Below, in pieces: positions 7,444 to 15,480 of a stretch of DNA of 46,092 bases. Each line of letters starts with the position of its first letter. The stretch's first letter is position 1. The stretch spans positions 1 through 46,092 of the forward strand of contig DQWH01000050.1 in NCBI GenBank assembly GCA_011042635.1, read 5' to 3'. Under the pieces are notes generated by a model that saw nothing but the letters and a program-made list of their open reading frames with translations, did not search any database and was not told the DNA's origin. Source of the DNA: Bacteroidota bacterium. GTDB taxonomy: Bacteria > Bacteroidota > Bacteroidia > Bacteroidales > VadinHA17. A program made the translations under genes and the position numbers.

Positions 7444-7791
7444 CTATTCAGTTGCAACGTCCAGTTCAATCAGCAGAAGATCCCTAGGAACCTTTTCCCC
7501 CTCCTTAACATTCACCGCTTTTATTTTTCCATCCAGGGGTGATTTGATCCGGTTCTTCATTTTCATGGCTTCCAGTATCAGAAGGTCCTGTCCCTCCCTC
7601 ACTTTCTGGCCTTCGCTCACGAACACTTTCAGGATCATTCCGGGAATAAATGAAAGAATATGCAGGGGATTTTCGGGAATCCAGGGTTTTCTGTTCTCAA
7701 ACTTCCGGGTGAAGTGGGTTCTGTATTTTGTTCCCTCAATCACCAGGGATTTAAACCTGACTTTCTTCTGTTTGGTCTTGTCCTTATTCAT
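7444..7791 (-). CDS. Biotin carboxyl carrier protein
   Basis: Short biotinyl protein (115 aa) that carries carboxyl groups between active sites. The biotinyl domain fills about 45-112, with the biotinylation motif EAMKM at 74-78 (Lys77 is the acceptor) and the usual mirror-image layout: IPGMILKVFVSEGQKVREGQDL before and SPLDGKIKAVNVKEGEKVPRDLLLIEL after. A basic N-terminal stretch precedes it. Its ATG lies 11 bases after the carboxyltransferase stop, so the two are co-transcribed. This matches the gamma subunit of methylmalonyl-CoA decarboxylase or the carrier of an acyl-CoA carboxylase. Confidence 0.92.
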   Translation of the reverse strand: MNKDKTKQKKVRFKSLVIEGTKYRTHFTRKFENRKPWIPENPLHILSFIPGMILKVFVSEGQKVREGQDLLILEAMKMKNRIKSPLDGKIKAVNVKEGEKVPRDLLLIELDVATE

Positions 7792-7802
7792 GGCGCGGAT
7801 TT

Positions 7803-9347
7803 TTAGAACGGAGGAACCCCGTGTTTTTTCTTCGGCCCGGAAATGGCCTTACTGGCCGAAACTTCAATGGCATGGAGCAAAAGCTTCCGCGTTTCTTCCG
7901 GTTCGATCACGGAATCAATATACCCTTTGGCAGCAGCCACATAAGGGTTGGCGAATTTTTCCTTGTATTCCTTGACCTTTTGTTTCCTCATCTTATCAGG
8001 ATCCTTCGCTTCACTGATCTCCTTTCTGAAAATAATATTGGCAGCCCCTTCGGGTCCCATCACGGCAATTTCGGCCGTGGGCCAGGCAAACACGAAATCA
8101 GCACGCAAATGCCTGGAGCTCATAGCAATATATCCTCCACCATAAGCTTTCCTGAGGATCACAGTCATTTTCGGTACGGTAGCTTCGGAATAGGCGTACA
8201 GTACCTTGGCCCCGTGCCTGATCACCCCGGCATGCTCCTGGTCGGCACCTGGCAAATAACCCGGCAGATCCACCAGCGTAACAATGGGGATATTGAACGC
8301 ATCGCAGTACCGGATAAAACGGGCGGCCTTATCGGAAGAATCCACATCGAGCACACCGGCCAGCACCAGAGGCTGGTTGCATACGAATCCAACGGTTCTG
8401 CCGCCCATCCGTCCGAACCCGATCACCAGATTGCGGGCCCACTTTTCCTGTATCTCGAAAAAGTCGGAATCATCTACAATAGCCCGTACCACATCGCGCA
8501 CATCATACGGCTGGGTGGGATCGCCCTGCACGATCTTTTCTATCTGGTAATCGCTTTTTGGCTCCCGTGTTTCGAATGTGCGGGGTTTCTGCATATTGTT
8601 CCGCGGAATAAAAGTGATCAGCTTTTTTATTTGCTCGAAGCATTCCTCTTCACTTTCGGCATAGAAATGGGCATTCCCCGAAATTTCACTGTGTACATGG
8701 GCCCCTCCCAGATCTTCCATGGTAATTTCCTCGCCCAGTACGGTCTTGATCACCTCGGGACCCGTAATGAACATTTTGGAAATTTTGTCGACCACGAACA
8801 CAAAATCGGTGAGGGCCGGAGAATACACTGCCCCGCCGGCACAGGGTCCCAGTATGACCGATATCTGCGGGATAACGCCCGATGAAAGGGTGTTCCGGAA
8901 AAATATTTCGCCGTACCCGGCCAGCGAATTCACTCCTTCCTGTATCCTGGCTCCTCCCGAGTCGTTTATCCCGATGAGGGGCATCCGCATTTTCAGTGCA
9001 TGGTCCATGATCTTGGTGATCTTGCGCGCATGCATCATCCCGAGCGATCCCCCTGCTACGGTAAAGTCCTGGGCAAAGATACAGACCGGCTCCCCGTAAA
9101 TGGTGCCTGTCCCGATAATCACACCGTCGCCATGCAGGATTTTCTTATCCATGTTAAAATCCCTGGCTTCGTGTTCAACAAACAGGTCATACTCATGAAA
9201 AGAATCATCATCCAGGATCTTTCTGATTCTTTCCCGGGCGGTCAGTTTCCCCATGGCGATCTGCTTCTCGATGGCCTTCTCACCTCCGCCCAACAGCACC
9301 TCCTGGCGACGTTTCTGCAGTTCCTTGATTTTTCTTTTTAAAGGCAT
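7803..9347 (-). CDS. Acyl-CoA carboxyltransferase (propionyl-/methylmalonyl-CoA type)
   Basis: Carboxyltransferase of the PccB/MmdA family (514 aa), moving CO2 between biotin and propionyl-CoA. It has the two crotonase-like halves: N-terminal half with TGTIYGEPVCIFAQDFTVAGGSLG, GINDSGGARIQEGV and GPCAGGAVYSPALTDF, and C-terminal half with TLVDLPGYLPGADQEHAG and RKAYGGGYIAMSSRHL. These are characteristic of the propionyl/methylmalonyl branch. No biotin carboxylase and no membrane decarboxylase beta subunit is in the window, so it is undecided whether the complex is an ATP-driven carboxylase or a sodium-pumping decarboxylase. Propionate-type metabolism fits an anaerobic Bacteroidota. Confidence 0.92.
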   Translation of the reverse strand: MPLKRKIKELQKRRQEVLLGGGEKAIEKQIAMGKLTARERIRKILDDDSFHEYDLFVEHEARDFNMDKKILHGDGVIIGTGTIYGEPVCIFAQDFTVAGGSLGMMHARKITKIMDHALKMRMPLIGINDSGGARIQEGVNSLAGYGEIFFRNTLSSGVIPQISVILGPCAGGAVYSPALTDFVFVVDKISKMFITGPEVIKTVLGEEITMEDLGGAHVHSEISGNAHFYAESEEECFEQIKKLITFIPRNNMQKPRTFETREPKSDYQIEKIVQGDPTQPYDVRDVVRAIVDDSDFFEIQEKWARNLVIGFGRMGGRTVGFVCNQPLVLAGVLDVDSSDKAARFIRYCDAFNIPIVTLVDLPGYLPGADQEHAGVIRHGAKVLYAYSEATVPKMTVILRKAYGGGYIAMSSRHLRADFVFAWPTAEIAVMGPEGAANIIFRKEISEAKDPDKMRKQKVKEYKEKFANPYVAAAKGYIDSVIEPEETRKLLLHAIEVSASKAISGPKKKHGVPPF

Positions 9348-9407
9348 GGTACTAGGTTTTGGTTAGCATGCGGGCACGGTATCCCGTTTACCCGGATTAT
9401 TCCTTCC

Positions 9408-9438
9408 GGGACCACAATCCGGTCCCGCATCAAAATTA
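9408..9438 (-). promoter_or_regulatory. Carboxyltransferase operon promoter with a leader hairpin
   Basis: Minus strand TAATTTTG (9431-9438) matches TAnnTTTG. Just downstream in the leader, GGGACC (9408-9413 and its partner GGTCCC at 9421-9426, 7-base loop) forms a hairpin; the leader is about 75 bases long. I see no known riboswitch in it. Confidence 0.45.
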
Positions 9439-9513
9439 GGAAAAAAAACGAATAGCCATATTTTCTCTTCGTTATGCACAGATAACCGGCTTAGCGCCAG
9501 TATATCCGGGCAC

Positions 9514-10614
9514 CTATTTCGGAGCCATTTTGTACAGCACCAGGGCGATTATACCGTAAAGGATATTCGGGATCCAGGTGGCCAGCAGAGGGTTTATGGC
9601 CCCGCCAATGGCAAATTGCTGTGAAAATTGCATAAAAAGCAGGTAGGAAAACGTAAGGAACAGGCCGAATCCGATGTGCACACCCATGCCGCCTTTTACT
9701 TTCCGGGTAGACAGGGCCACGCCGATCAGAGTCAGAATGAGGGTGGAAAACGGAAAAGCAAAACGGTTGTACAGCTCAATGAGGTACTCCTCCACATTAC
9801 TGGCGCCCTGCAGTCGTTGCTGATCAATAAAGTCATTCAGTTCACCCACACTCATGGTCTCGGTGATCTTATCCTCCTGCAGGATAAAATCGGAAGGAGT
9901 AAGGTAAATGGTGGTATCCACCTCCCTTCCCGTTATCAGTTCCTCCCCTTCCCCGGTAAAATTCCTGATGTAATATTCCCGGGCGGTCCATTTATTGATG
10001 GTAGAGTCCCATTTGATATACGAAGCAAGCATCTTCGATTCAAGCTCTCCTTCGTCGTTGAACTTTTCCATAGAGAACTTATATCCAATCTGGGAAACGT
10101 TACTGTAGGTTTCCACATAAACAAAGATCCCCGGCCGAACCTGCCTGTGTATATTCTTCTCGCGGTGATAGGTTGGAGGAGTCCGGTAATACAGGGCTTC
10201 AAAGGCAATTCGTTTTTCATTGGCCTGAGGGATCACATAATTGCTGAGCGAGAAGGAAGCCAGTGCCAGCAGGGTGGCGCTGATCATATAGGGAACCATC
10301 AGCCTCCTGAAGCTCAGCCCGCTGCTCAGGATGGCAATGATCTCTGTATTGTAGGCCATTTTGGAGGTAAAAAAAATCACCGTGATAAAGGTGAAGAGGG
10401 GGGAGAACAAGACCGCAAAATAGGGAATGAAATTCAGGTAATAATCAAAAATAATGGCTTTCAGAGGTGCTTCCTTTTCAATGAAATCATCCAGCTTTTC
10501 GGAAATATCGAACACCACCACGATCATCAGGATCAGGGCCAGGGCCAGAACAAAGGTCCCCAGAAACTTCCGGATAATGTACCGGTCGATGATCAGTAAA
10601 CCGGAGATTCTCAT
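9514..10614 (-). CDS. lptG: LptF/LptG-family lipopolysaccharide export permease
   Basis: Inner-membrane subunit of the Lpt machine that extracts lipopolysaccharide for transport to the outer membrane (366 aa). Seen: the opening DRYIIRKFLGTFVLALALILMIVVVFD, a first span near 15-38, further spans around 55-80 and 95-115, a large periplasmic beta-jellyroll region about 130-270, and three spans at the C-terminus. The ATG at 10614 overlaps the tgt stop as ATGA, giving translational coupling; a longer frame to 10653 is less likely. Whether it is LptF or LptG cannot be told from sequence alone. I recall the tgt-lptG pair as common in Bacteroidota. Confidence 0.88.
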   Translation of the reverse strand: MRISGLLIIDRYIIRKFLGTFVLALALILMIVVVFDISEKLDDFIEKEAPLKAIIFDYYLNFIPYFAVLFSPLFTFITVIFFTSKMAYNTEIIAILSSGLSFRRLMVPYMISATLLALASFSLSNYVIPQANEKRIAFEALYYRTPPTYHREKNIHRQVRPGIFVYVETYSNVSQIGYKFSMEKFNDEGELESKMLASYIKWDSTINKWTAREYYIRNFTGEGEELITGREVDTTIYLTPSDFILQEDKITETMSVGELNDFIDQQRLQGASNVEEYLIELYNRFAFPFSTLILTLIGVALSTRKVKGGMGVHIGFGLFLTFSYLLFMQFSQQFAIGGAINPLLATWIPNILYGIIALVLYKMAPK

Positions 10615-11738
10615 AATTTTCTCATCAGCTTCGGAATGATCTGTTCTTTCCATTTACCAAACGACCCGTCGAGGATCCTTTCGCGACATTCCTGCAAAAG
10701 GTGCACATAGAACCCCAGGTTGTGCACACTGGCAATCACACTGGCCATAATCTCATTCGAAACGGCCAGATGCCTGAGGTAGGCCTTCGAATACCGGCTG
10801 TAGGAGGTGGGACCTGCCGGATCGATGGGAGAAAAATCATGCTGCCACTTTTTGTTCCGGATATGGATCATTCCCTCACTGGTAAACAGCATACCGTTCC
10901 TGGCATTCCGGGTGGGCATCACACAATCGAACATATCCACTCCCCGGGCCACAGACTCAAGCAGGTTGGCAGGCGTTCCCACTCCCATCAGATACCGGGG
11001 TTTCCCGGCAGGAAGAATCGCGTTCACCCGTTCCGTCATCCGGTACATTTCCTCCACGGGTTCCCCCACCGACAGTCCGCCAATGGCATACCCTTCAGCC
11101 TCCAGGCCAGCCACAAACTCGGCCGATTCTTTCCTCAATTCCGGAAAAACACTTCCCTGCACAATAGGAAAAAACGACTGGGAGTATCCGTAAAGCGGAG
11201 AAGTGTTCCGGAATTTTTCCCATCCCCGGAGCAGCCAGCGATGTGTCAGTTCCATGGATTTCCGGGCATCCTTTTCTGAAACCGGATAAGGAGTGCATTC
11301 ATCCAGGGCCATCATGATATCCGAGCCGATGGTCCGCTGAATACCCACCACTCCCTCGGGAGTAAACATATGCCTGGAACCGTCAATATGTGACTGGAAC
11401 ACCACGCCTTCCTCCCGAAGCTTGCGGTTGTTGGCCAGGGAAAAAACCTGGTATCCCCCGCTGTCGGTCAGCAATACCCCATCCCAGTCCATAAAACCGT
11501 GCAAACCTCCCGCTTCGCTCAACACATCCATCCCCGGCCTGAGGTACAGGTGGTACGTATTCGCCAGAAGGATCCCTGTGCCCACTTCTCCCCATAACAT
11601 TTGATTGCTTACCGCTTTTACGGTTCCCCCGGTTCCTACCGGCATAAAAACCGGTGTCGGTATCCGCCCGTGACCGGTGGTGATCATGCCGGCACGTGCT
11701 CCTGTGTGTTTATCGCAGGCCTCCAGAGTAAATTCCAT
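10611..11738 (-). CDS. tgt: Queuine tRNA-ribosyltransferase lacking the zinc-site cysteines
   Basis: Exchanges guanine 34 for the queuine precursor in tRNAs with GUN anticodons. TIM-barrel enzyme of normal length (375 aa) with TDSGGYQVFSL (91-101, catalytic Asp92), the MALDECTPYP and VGEPVEEMYR substrate blocks, and MFDCVMPTRNARNG with the nucleophilic Asp. The C-terminal zinc site of canonical enzymes (CxCxxC before YSRAYL, then a His) is not intact: the segment reads DPAGPTSYSRYSKAYL with no cysteine, although HNL is kept. I recall the same loss in other Bacteroidota, so it is probably lineage-wide rather than damage. First gene of the tgt-lptG operon. Confidence 0.95.
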   Translation of the reverse strand: MEFTLEACDKHTGARAGMITTGHGRIPTPVFMPVGTGGTVKAVSNQMLWGEVGTGILLANTYHLYLRPGMDVLSEAGGLHGFMDWDGVLLTDSGGYQVFSLANNRKLREEGVVFQSHIDGSRHMFTPEGVVGIQRTIGSDIMMALDECTPYPVSEKDARKSMELTHRWLLRGWEKFRNTSPLYGYSQSFFPIVQGSVFPELRKESAEFVAGLEAEGYAIGGLSVGEPVEEMYRMTERVNAILPAGKPRYLMGVGTPANLLESVARGVDMFDCVMPTRNARNGMLFTSEGMIHIRNKKWQHDFSPIDPAGPTSYSRYSKAYLRHLAVSNEIMASVIASVHNLGFYVHLLQECRERILDGSFGKWKEQIIPKLMRKL

Positions 11739-11755
11739 AGGGTCATTTTCCTGCG

Positions 11756-11763
11756 CAAAGATA
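11756..11763 (-). promoter_or_regulatory. -7 promoter box of tgt-lptG
   Basis: Minus strand TATCTTTG, a perfect TAnnTTTG match, 17 bases before the tgt ATG. Confidence 0.55.
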
Positions 11764-11862
11764 AGAATATATCATTCATCTTTTCGTTGAACAAAACGGT
11801 ATTGCGAAACCTGAAATTGTTTGATAATATTGACGGCTAACAATCCCGTGAAGGAAACAGAC

Positions 11863-12990
11863 ATGATCATTCCCGACAACTATTTGACTACCATTGTATT
11901 GATCGTTTATTTGTGTGCATTTCTGGTGCAGGGATTTTATCTGTTTTTCTTCTATATGCGGGTCGCCATGTTCCGGCAGGAAGCCGGAACGGCAAAACCG
12001 GAACCGATATCGGTCATTATCTGTGCCCGCGACGAAGCCAGCCACCTGGAAAAGTTCCTGCCGCAGGTGCTCACCCAGGATTATCCTGACTATGAGGTAA
12101 TCGTGGTAAACGACTGTTCCGAAGACCGAACCGGAGAAGTCCTTGAACAACTTGCCGGCAGGTATCCCCACCTGAGGGTCACTACCATCAAAAAGGACGA
12201 AAAATTCAGGCACGGGAAAAAGCTGGCACTGGCCATCGGTATCAAAGCCGCGAAACACGACCTTCTGCTGTTAACCGATGCCGATTGTGTTCCAGTGAGT
12301 AAGTACTGGACACGCGATATACAGAAGCACTTCGGGAAGGAAACCGATTTCGTGCTGGGATACGGCGGGTATTTCTCAGGCAAGGGCTGGCTGAACCTGC
12401 ACATCCGGATGGATACGGCATGGATAGCCATGCATTACCTGGGATATGCCCTGGCGGGGATCCCGTACATGGGAGTTGGAAGAAACCTGGCATACCGAAA
12501 AAAAATATTTTTTGAGAACAGAGGATTTGCCAGCCATACGCATCTGGAATCGGGTGATGACGATTTGTTTGTCAACGCTCATGCACGGAAAAACAACACC
12601 CGGGTTGAAATAGCTCCTACCGCTCACACACGGTCGGTTCCCGCCGGTTCTCTGAAAGAATGGCTTATCCAGAAACAACGCCATATAACCACAGGCAGCC
12701 GGTACCGGAAGGCAACCCGGTGGCTGCTTGGCGGGGAATGGTTTTCCAGGATCCTGTTTTATGCCGGTTTCATCACCCTGCTCTTTATTTATGAGCCCTG
12801 GTACATCCCTCTTTCCGTATTTGTATTACGCTGGCTGATGCAATTGATCGTATTCAAAATTGTCATGCGCCGTCTTAATGAAAATAATTTATTGTTATAT
12901 TCGCTATTTTACGATGCGGTTCAACCGTTTCTGAACATGTTGCTCTTTTTGGCTGCGAGGGTGAAAGCAAGAAAAAGTAAATGGAAATAA
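11863..12990 (+). CDS. Membrane-anchored family 2 glycosyltransferase
   Basis: Processive-type GT2 enzyme (375 aa) predicted to build a cell-surface polysaccharide or glycolipid. An N-terminal membrane segment (about 6-28) is followed by the GT-A domain: PISVIICARDEASHL, the DYEVIVVNDCSEDRT nucleotide-binding site, LLLTDADC (DxD-type metal site), SGDDDLFV (catalytic acidic pair) and QKQRH in place of the QxxRW motif. Two or three C-terminal spans follow. The start at 11863 has AAGGA eight bases upstream. It overlaps the sigma factor gene by ten bases. Acceptor and donor sugars cannot be inferred. Confidence 0.88.
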   Translation: MIIPDNYLTTIVLIVYLCAFLVQGFYLFFFYMRVAMFRQEAGTAKPEPISVIICARDEASHLEKFLPQVLTQDYPDYEVIVVNDCSEDRTGEVLEQLAGRYPHLRVTTIKKDEKFRHGKKLALAIGIKAAKHDLLLLTDADCVPVSKYWTRDIQKHFGKETDFVLGYGGYFSGKGWLNLHIRMDTAWIAMHYLGYALAGIPYMGVGRNLAYRKKIFFENRGFASHTHLESGDDDLFVNAHARKNNTRVEIAPTAHTRSVPAGSLKEWLIQKQRHITTGSRYRKATRWLLGGEWFSRILFYAGFITLLFIYEPWYIPLSVFVLRWLMQLIVFKIVMRRLNENNLLLYSLFYDAVQPFLNMLLFLAARVKARKSKWK

Positions 12991-13580
12991 ATCTCAATCT
13001 GTCTGAAAAGGCCCGGTATGATCTGCTCCTGGTGGAAAGGGCGCGGTCGGGCGATCAGCGGGCCTTTGCCGATCTGATGGGGCGTTACAGGGATGCCATT
13101 TATTTTATGCTTCTGAAGATGGTAAACAATGCCAGTGATGCGGAAGATCTTACCATTGAAGCTTTCGGAAAGGCTTTCAAAAACATTCACCAGTATGCTC
13201 CCAATTTCGCCTTCAGTACCTGGCTTTTCAAGATAGCCACCAACAACTGCATCGATTTTATCAGAAAAAAACGTGCCGATCATATTTCGCTCGACCAGAA
13301 CGATGAAGACCCCGACCGGCTGTCGGGCAATGTGCCGGCGGGAACTCCCGATCCGGAGGAAACCATGATCCGCAACCAGAAAGCCGTACTTCTGAGAAAT
13401 GTGGTTACCAAACTCAAACCGAGGTACCGGAAACTGGTGGAACTGAGATATTTCAATGAATATTCCTATGAGGAGATTGCCGATGAACTGGATCTGCCCA
13501 TAGGGACTGTGAAGGCCCAGTTGTTCCGGGCCAGAGAACTGCTGTACAATATCCTTAAAAGTACCGGTACCCGCCCCTGA
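12981..13580 (+). CDS. ECF-type RNA polymerase sigma factor
   Basis: Group 4 sigma factor (199 aa). Region 2 spans about 15-95 with DQRAFADLMGRYRDAIYFML, the DAEDLTIEAFGKAF core-binding helix and FSTWLFKIATNNCIDFIRKKR. Region 4 lies near 135-195 with YSYEEIADELDLPIGTVKAQLFRARELL, the -35-binding helix-turn-helix. There is no anti-sigma gene beside it; instead it is translationally coupled to the upstream glycosyltransferase (10-base overlap) and followed 18 bases later by rsmG. That housekeeping-like context suggests it is not a typical sigma/anti-sigma pair, though how it is controlled is not visible. Confidence 0.93.
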   Translation: MEINLNLSEKARYDLLLVERARSGDQRAFADLMGRYRDAIYFMLLKMVNNASDAEDLTIEAFGKAFKNIHQYAPNFAFSTWLFKIATNNCIDFIRKKRADHISLDQNDEDPDRLSGNVPAGTPDPEETMIRNQKAVLLRNVVTKLKPRYRKLVELRYFNEYSYEEIADELDLPIGTVKAQLFRARELLYNILKSTGTRP

Positions 13581-13598
13581 TCAATCCCTGTTTTTCTC

Positions 13599-14237
13599 AT
13601 GGAAAGACTCACGTGTTATTTTCCGGGAATTTCTCCGAAAACCATCGGTCAGCTTGAACGTGCCAGGGATCTTTTCCTGGAATGGAACCAGCGTGTCAAT
13701 CTTATTTCCAGAAAAGACAGTGAAAATCTCACCGAACGGCACATTCTGCATTCTCTTTCCATTGCCCTCTATTATCATTTCATGCCGGGAACCAGGGTTA
13801 TCGACATCGGCACGGGGGGGGGATTCCCGGGGATACCCCTGGCCATTTATTTCCCCGAAGTACAATTCACCCTGGTTGATTCAGTAAGTAAAAAAATCAG
13901 GGCCGTGCAGGAAATTACCGGCCGGCTGAAGCTGAAAAACGTGAACTCCCTGGCTGCCCGGGCAGAAACACTGGACAAAACCTTCGATTTCATAACCAGC
14001 CGGGCTGTAATGGCATTCCCCCGGTTTGTGAAACTCTTCCGCCACTTGCTGGCTCCGGGCGAACAAGAAGGTACCGCCCACGGGATCCTTTACCTGAAGG
14101 GCGGAGACCTGGAAGCAGAACTGGGAAGGTATTACGCTAAGGCCCGCATACATGAGTTGAATGAAAAGCTGGAAGAAACCTGGTTCAGAACTAAAAAACT
14201 CATTTACCTGCCTTACCATAGTTTTATAAAGGCATAA
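13599..14237 (+). CDS. rsmG: 16S rRNA (guanine-527-N7)-methyltransferase RsmG
   Basis: SAM-dependent enzyme that N7-methylates G527 of 16S rRNA (212 aa). Seen: the N-terminal helical part with LFLEWNQRVNLISRKD and ERHILHSLSIALY, SAM-binding loop VIDIGTGGGFPGIPLAI, the VDSVSKKIRAVQEI segment, and FITSRAVMAFPRFVKL. This layout is diagnostic for RsmG/GidB. It is the third gene of the run that starts with the glycosyltransferase. rpmH follows 80 bases on with its own promoter. Confidence 0.95.
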   Translation: MERLTCYFPGISPKTIGQLERARDLFLEWNQRVNLISRKDSENLTERHILHSLSIALYYHFMPGTRVIDIGTGGGFPGIPLAIYFPEVQFTLVDSVSKKIRAVQEITGRLKLKNVNSLAARAETLDKTFDFITSRAVMAFPRFVKLFRHLLAPGEQEGTAHGILYLKGGDLEAELGRYYAKARIHELNEKLEETWFRTKKLIYLPYHSFIKA

Positions 14238-14253
14238 TTTCAGAAAGGTATTT

Positions 14254-14282
14254 TTGGTTTATCGGAAAAAACATTACTTTTG
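14254..14282 (+). promoter_or_regulatory. rpmH promoter (-33 and -7 boxes)
   Basis: TTG at 14254-14256 and TACTTTTG at 14275-14282 (full TAnnTTTG match) are separated by 18 bases; the rpmH ATG follows 35 bases downstream. This is the second full Bacteroidota-type promoter in the window. Confidence 0.6.
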
Positions 14283-14317
14283 CAGTCTTATTGTGAAAAA
14301 CACAAAGCCGACGCACT

Positions 14318-14476
14318 ATGAAAAGGACATTTCAGCCCTCACGGAGAAAGAGAAGGAACAAGCACGGTTTCCGTAACAGGATGGCTACCGCCAACGGCAG
14401 AAAAGTACTGGCCGCCAGGCGTGCCAAAGGCAGGAAGAAGCTGTCGGTCAGCGACGAACCCAGGCATAAGCTGTAG
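14318..14476 (+). CDS. rpmH: 50S ribosomal protein L34
   Basis: Short basic ribosomal protein (52 aa) of the large subunit. It opens [19 protein letters not shown], continues with [19 protein letters not shown] and ends [12 protein letters not shown], matching L34 along its whole length. The terminator begins 26 bases after the stop, so it is a single-gene transcript. In many bacteria rpmH lies near the replication origin with rnpA and yidC; neither is here, though rsmG is adjacent. Confidence 0.97.
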   Translation: MKRTFQPSRRKRRNKHGFRNRMATANGRKVLAARRAKGRKKLSVSDEPRHKL

Positions 14477-14501
14477 CCGGTTTTCCCATAAAATCACCCT
14501 G

Positions 14502-14535
14502 AAAAAGTAAAGGAATTCCCTTTACTTTTTTTTTT
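14502..14535 (+). terminator. Intrinsic terminator after rpmH
   Basis: A 12-bp perfect stem (14502-14513 with 14519-14530, loop AATTC) runs into a ten-base T-tract (14526-14535). The A-rich left arm would also let it work on the minus strand. Confidence 0.9.
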
Positions 14536-14583
14536 GCAAATATTTTCATCCTCCCGTACCTCCGGTTAAACAACAGATAATTT

Positions 14584-14591
14584 TATCTTTG
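14584..14591 (+). promoter_or_regulatory. -7 promoter box of the PASTA-T9SS-rluD-ddl run
   Basis: TATCTTTG, perfect TAnnTTTG match, 46 bases before the ATG at 14638. Confidence 0.55.
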
Positions 14592-14637
14592 TTCTCACGT
14601 TCATAAAAAGAAACTGAAAAAACTCCCGCCAGCGGTC

Positions 14638-15480
14638 ATGAAATTCCGTCAGTTCATTTTCAGCAGGATATTCCTGAAACATCTTCTTTTCGCCGTTATT
14701 GCGGCCGTGGTCATTGTACTGGGCACACTCATCTGGCTCCATCTGTACACTTACCACGGAAAATCACGACCCGTCCCCGACCTCACCGCCCTTAGCCTGG
14801 ATGAGGTGGAAGAGATCGTGAAAAAAAACAAAATGCGGTATGTGGTATTCGACAGCGCCTATACCGACCTGGTTCCCAGGGGCACCGTGTATGAACAAAA
14901 TCCCCGCCCCGGCACCCGGGTAAAAAAAGACAGGAAAATTTTCCTTACCATGAATGCCGTATTTCCCGATTCGGTGGCCGTTCCCAATATTATCGGCAAC
15001 AGCCTGAGGCAGGCCAGGGCTATCCTGGAAAACAACGGGCTGATGGTGGGAAAGCTGAACTATTATCCCGACATAGCCATCAACAACGTGTTGCGGATCA
15101 AATACAATGGGCAGGAGATTCAACCCGGGAAAAACGTGGTTAAAGGCTCGACCATTGACCTCGACCTGGGGCAGGGGCTCAGCAACAGAAAAACCATACC
15201 CCCCGATCTGATCGCCCTGAGGCTCGAGGAGGCAAAGCGAAGAATCCTGAATGCCTCCCTCAATATGGGCGCCGTAACGTACGACGAAACCGTGGAAACC
15301 CTGAAAGATTCCCTGCAGGCCTTTGTGTGGAAACAGGTTCCAGTACACAACGAGGAAAATCAGGTGCAGCTGGGCACTCCCGTTTATGTTTGGCTTACCC
15401 TCGATTCCCTGTTACTGCCCGGGAAAAACACCCTTGACCTAAACCTCCCGCCGGGAAATGAAGAAGATATGGATCCATAG
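14638..15480 (+). CDS. Membrane-anchored protein with three PASTA domains
   Basis: One membrane span (about 17-38) is followed by three PASTA domains at about 44-107 (RPVPDLTALSLDEVEEIVKK), 112-179 (VAVPNIIGNSLRQARAILEN) and 185-256 (KTIPPDLIALRLEEAKRRIL), then a short acidic tail. PASTA domains bind uncrosslinked peptidoglycan or muropeptides. Unlike Firmicutes and Actinobacteria, where they sit on Ser/Thr kinases or penicillin-binding proteins, here there is no catalytic domain. It heads a run that ends in ddl, in keeping with a cell-wall role, but function is inference. Its 3' end overlaps the next gene by 23 bases. Confidence 0.9.
   Translation: MKFRQFIFSRIFLKHLLFAVIAAVVIVLGTLIWLHLYTYHGKSRPVPDLTALSLDEVEEIVKKNKMRYVVFDSAYTDLVPRGTVYEQNPRPGTRVKKDRKIFLTMNAVFPDSVAVPNIIGNSLRQARAILENNGLMVGKLNYYPDIAINNVLRIKYNGQEIQPGKNVVKGSTIDLDLGQGLSNRKTIPPDLIALRLEEAKRRILNASLNMGAVTYDETVETLKDSLQAFVWKQVPVHNEENQVQLGTPVYVWLTLDSLLLPGKNTLDLNLPPGNEEDMDP

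Noticed and set aside
7803-9347. Calling the carboxyltransferase specifically MmdA or PccB
   Set aside because: The sequence fits both, and neither the biotin carboxylase nor the decarboxylase membrane subunit is in the window to decide.
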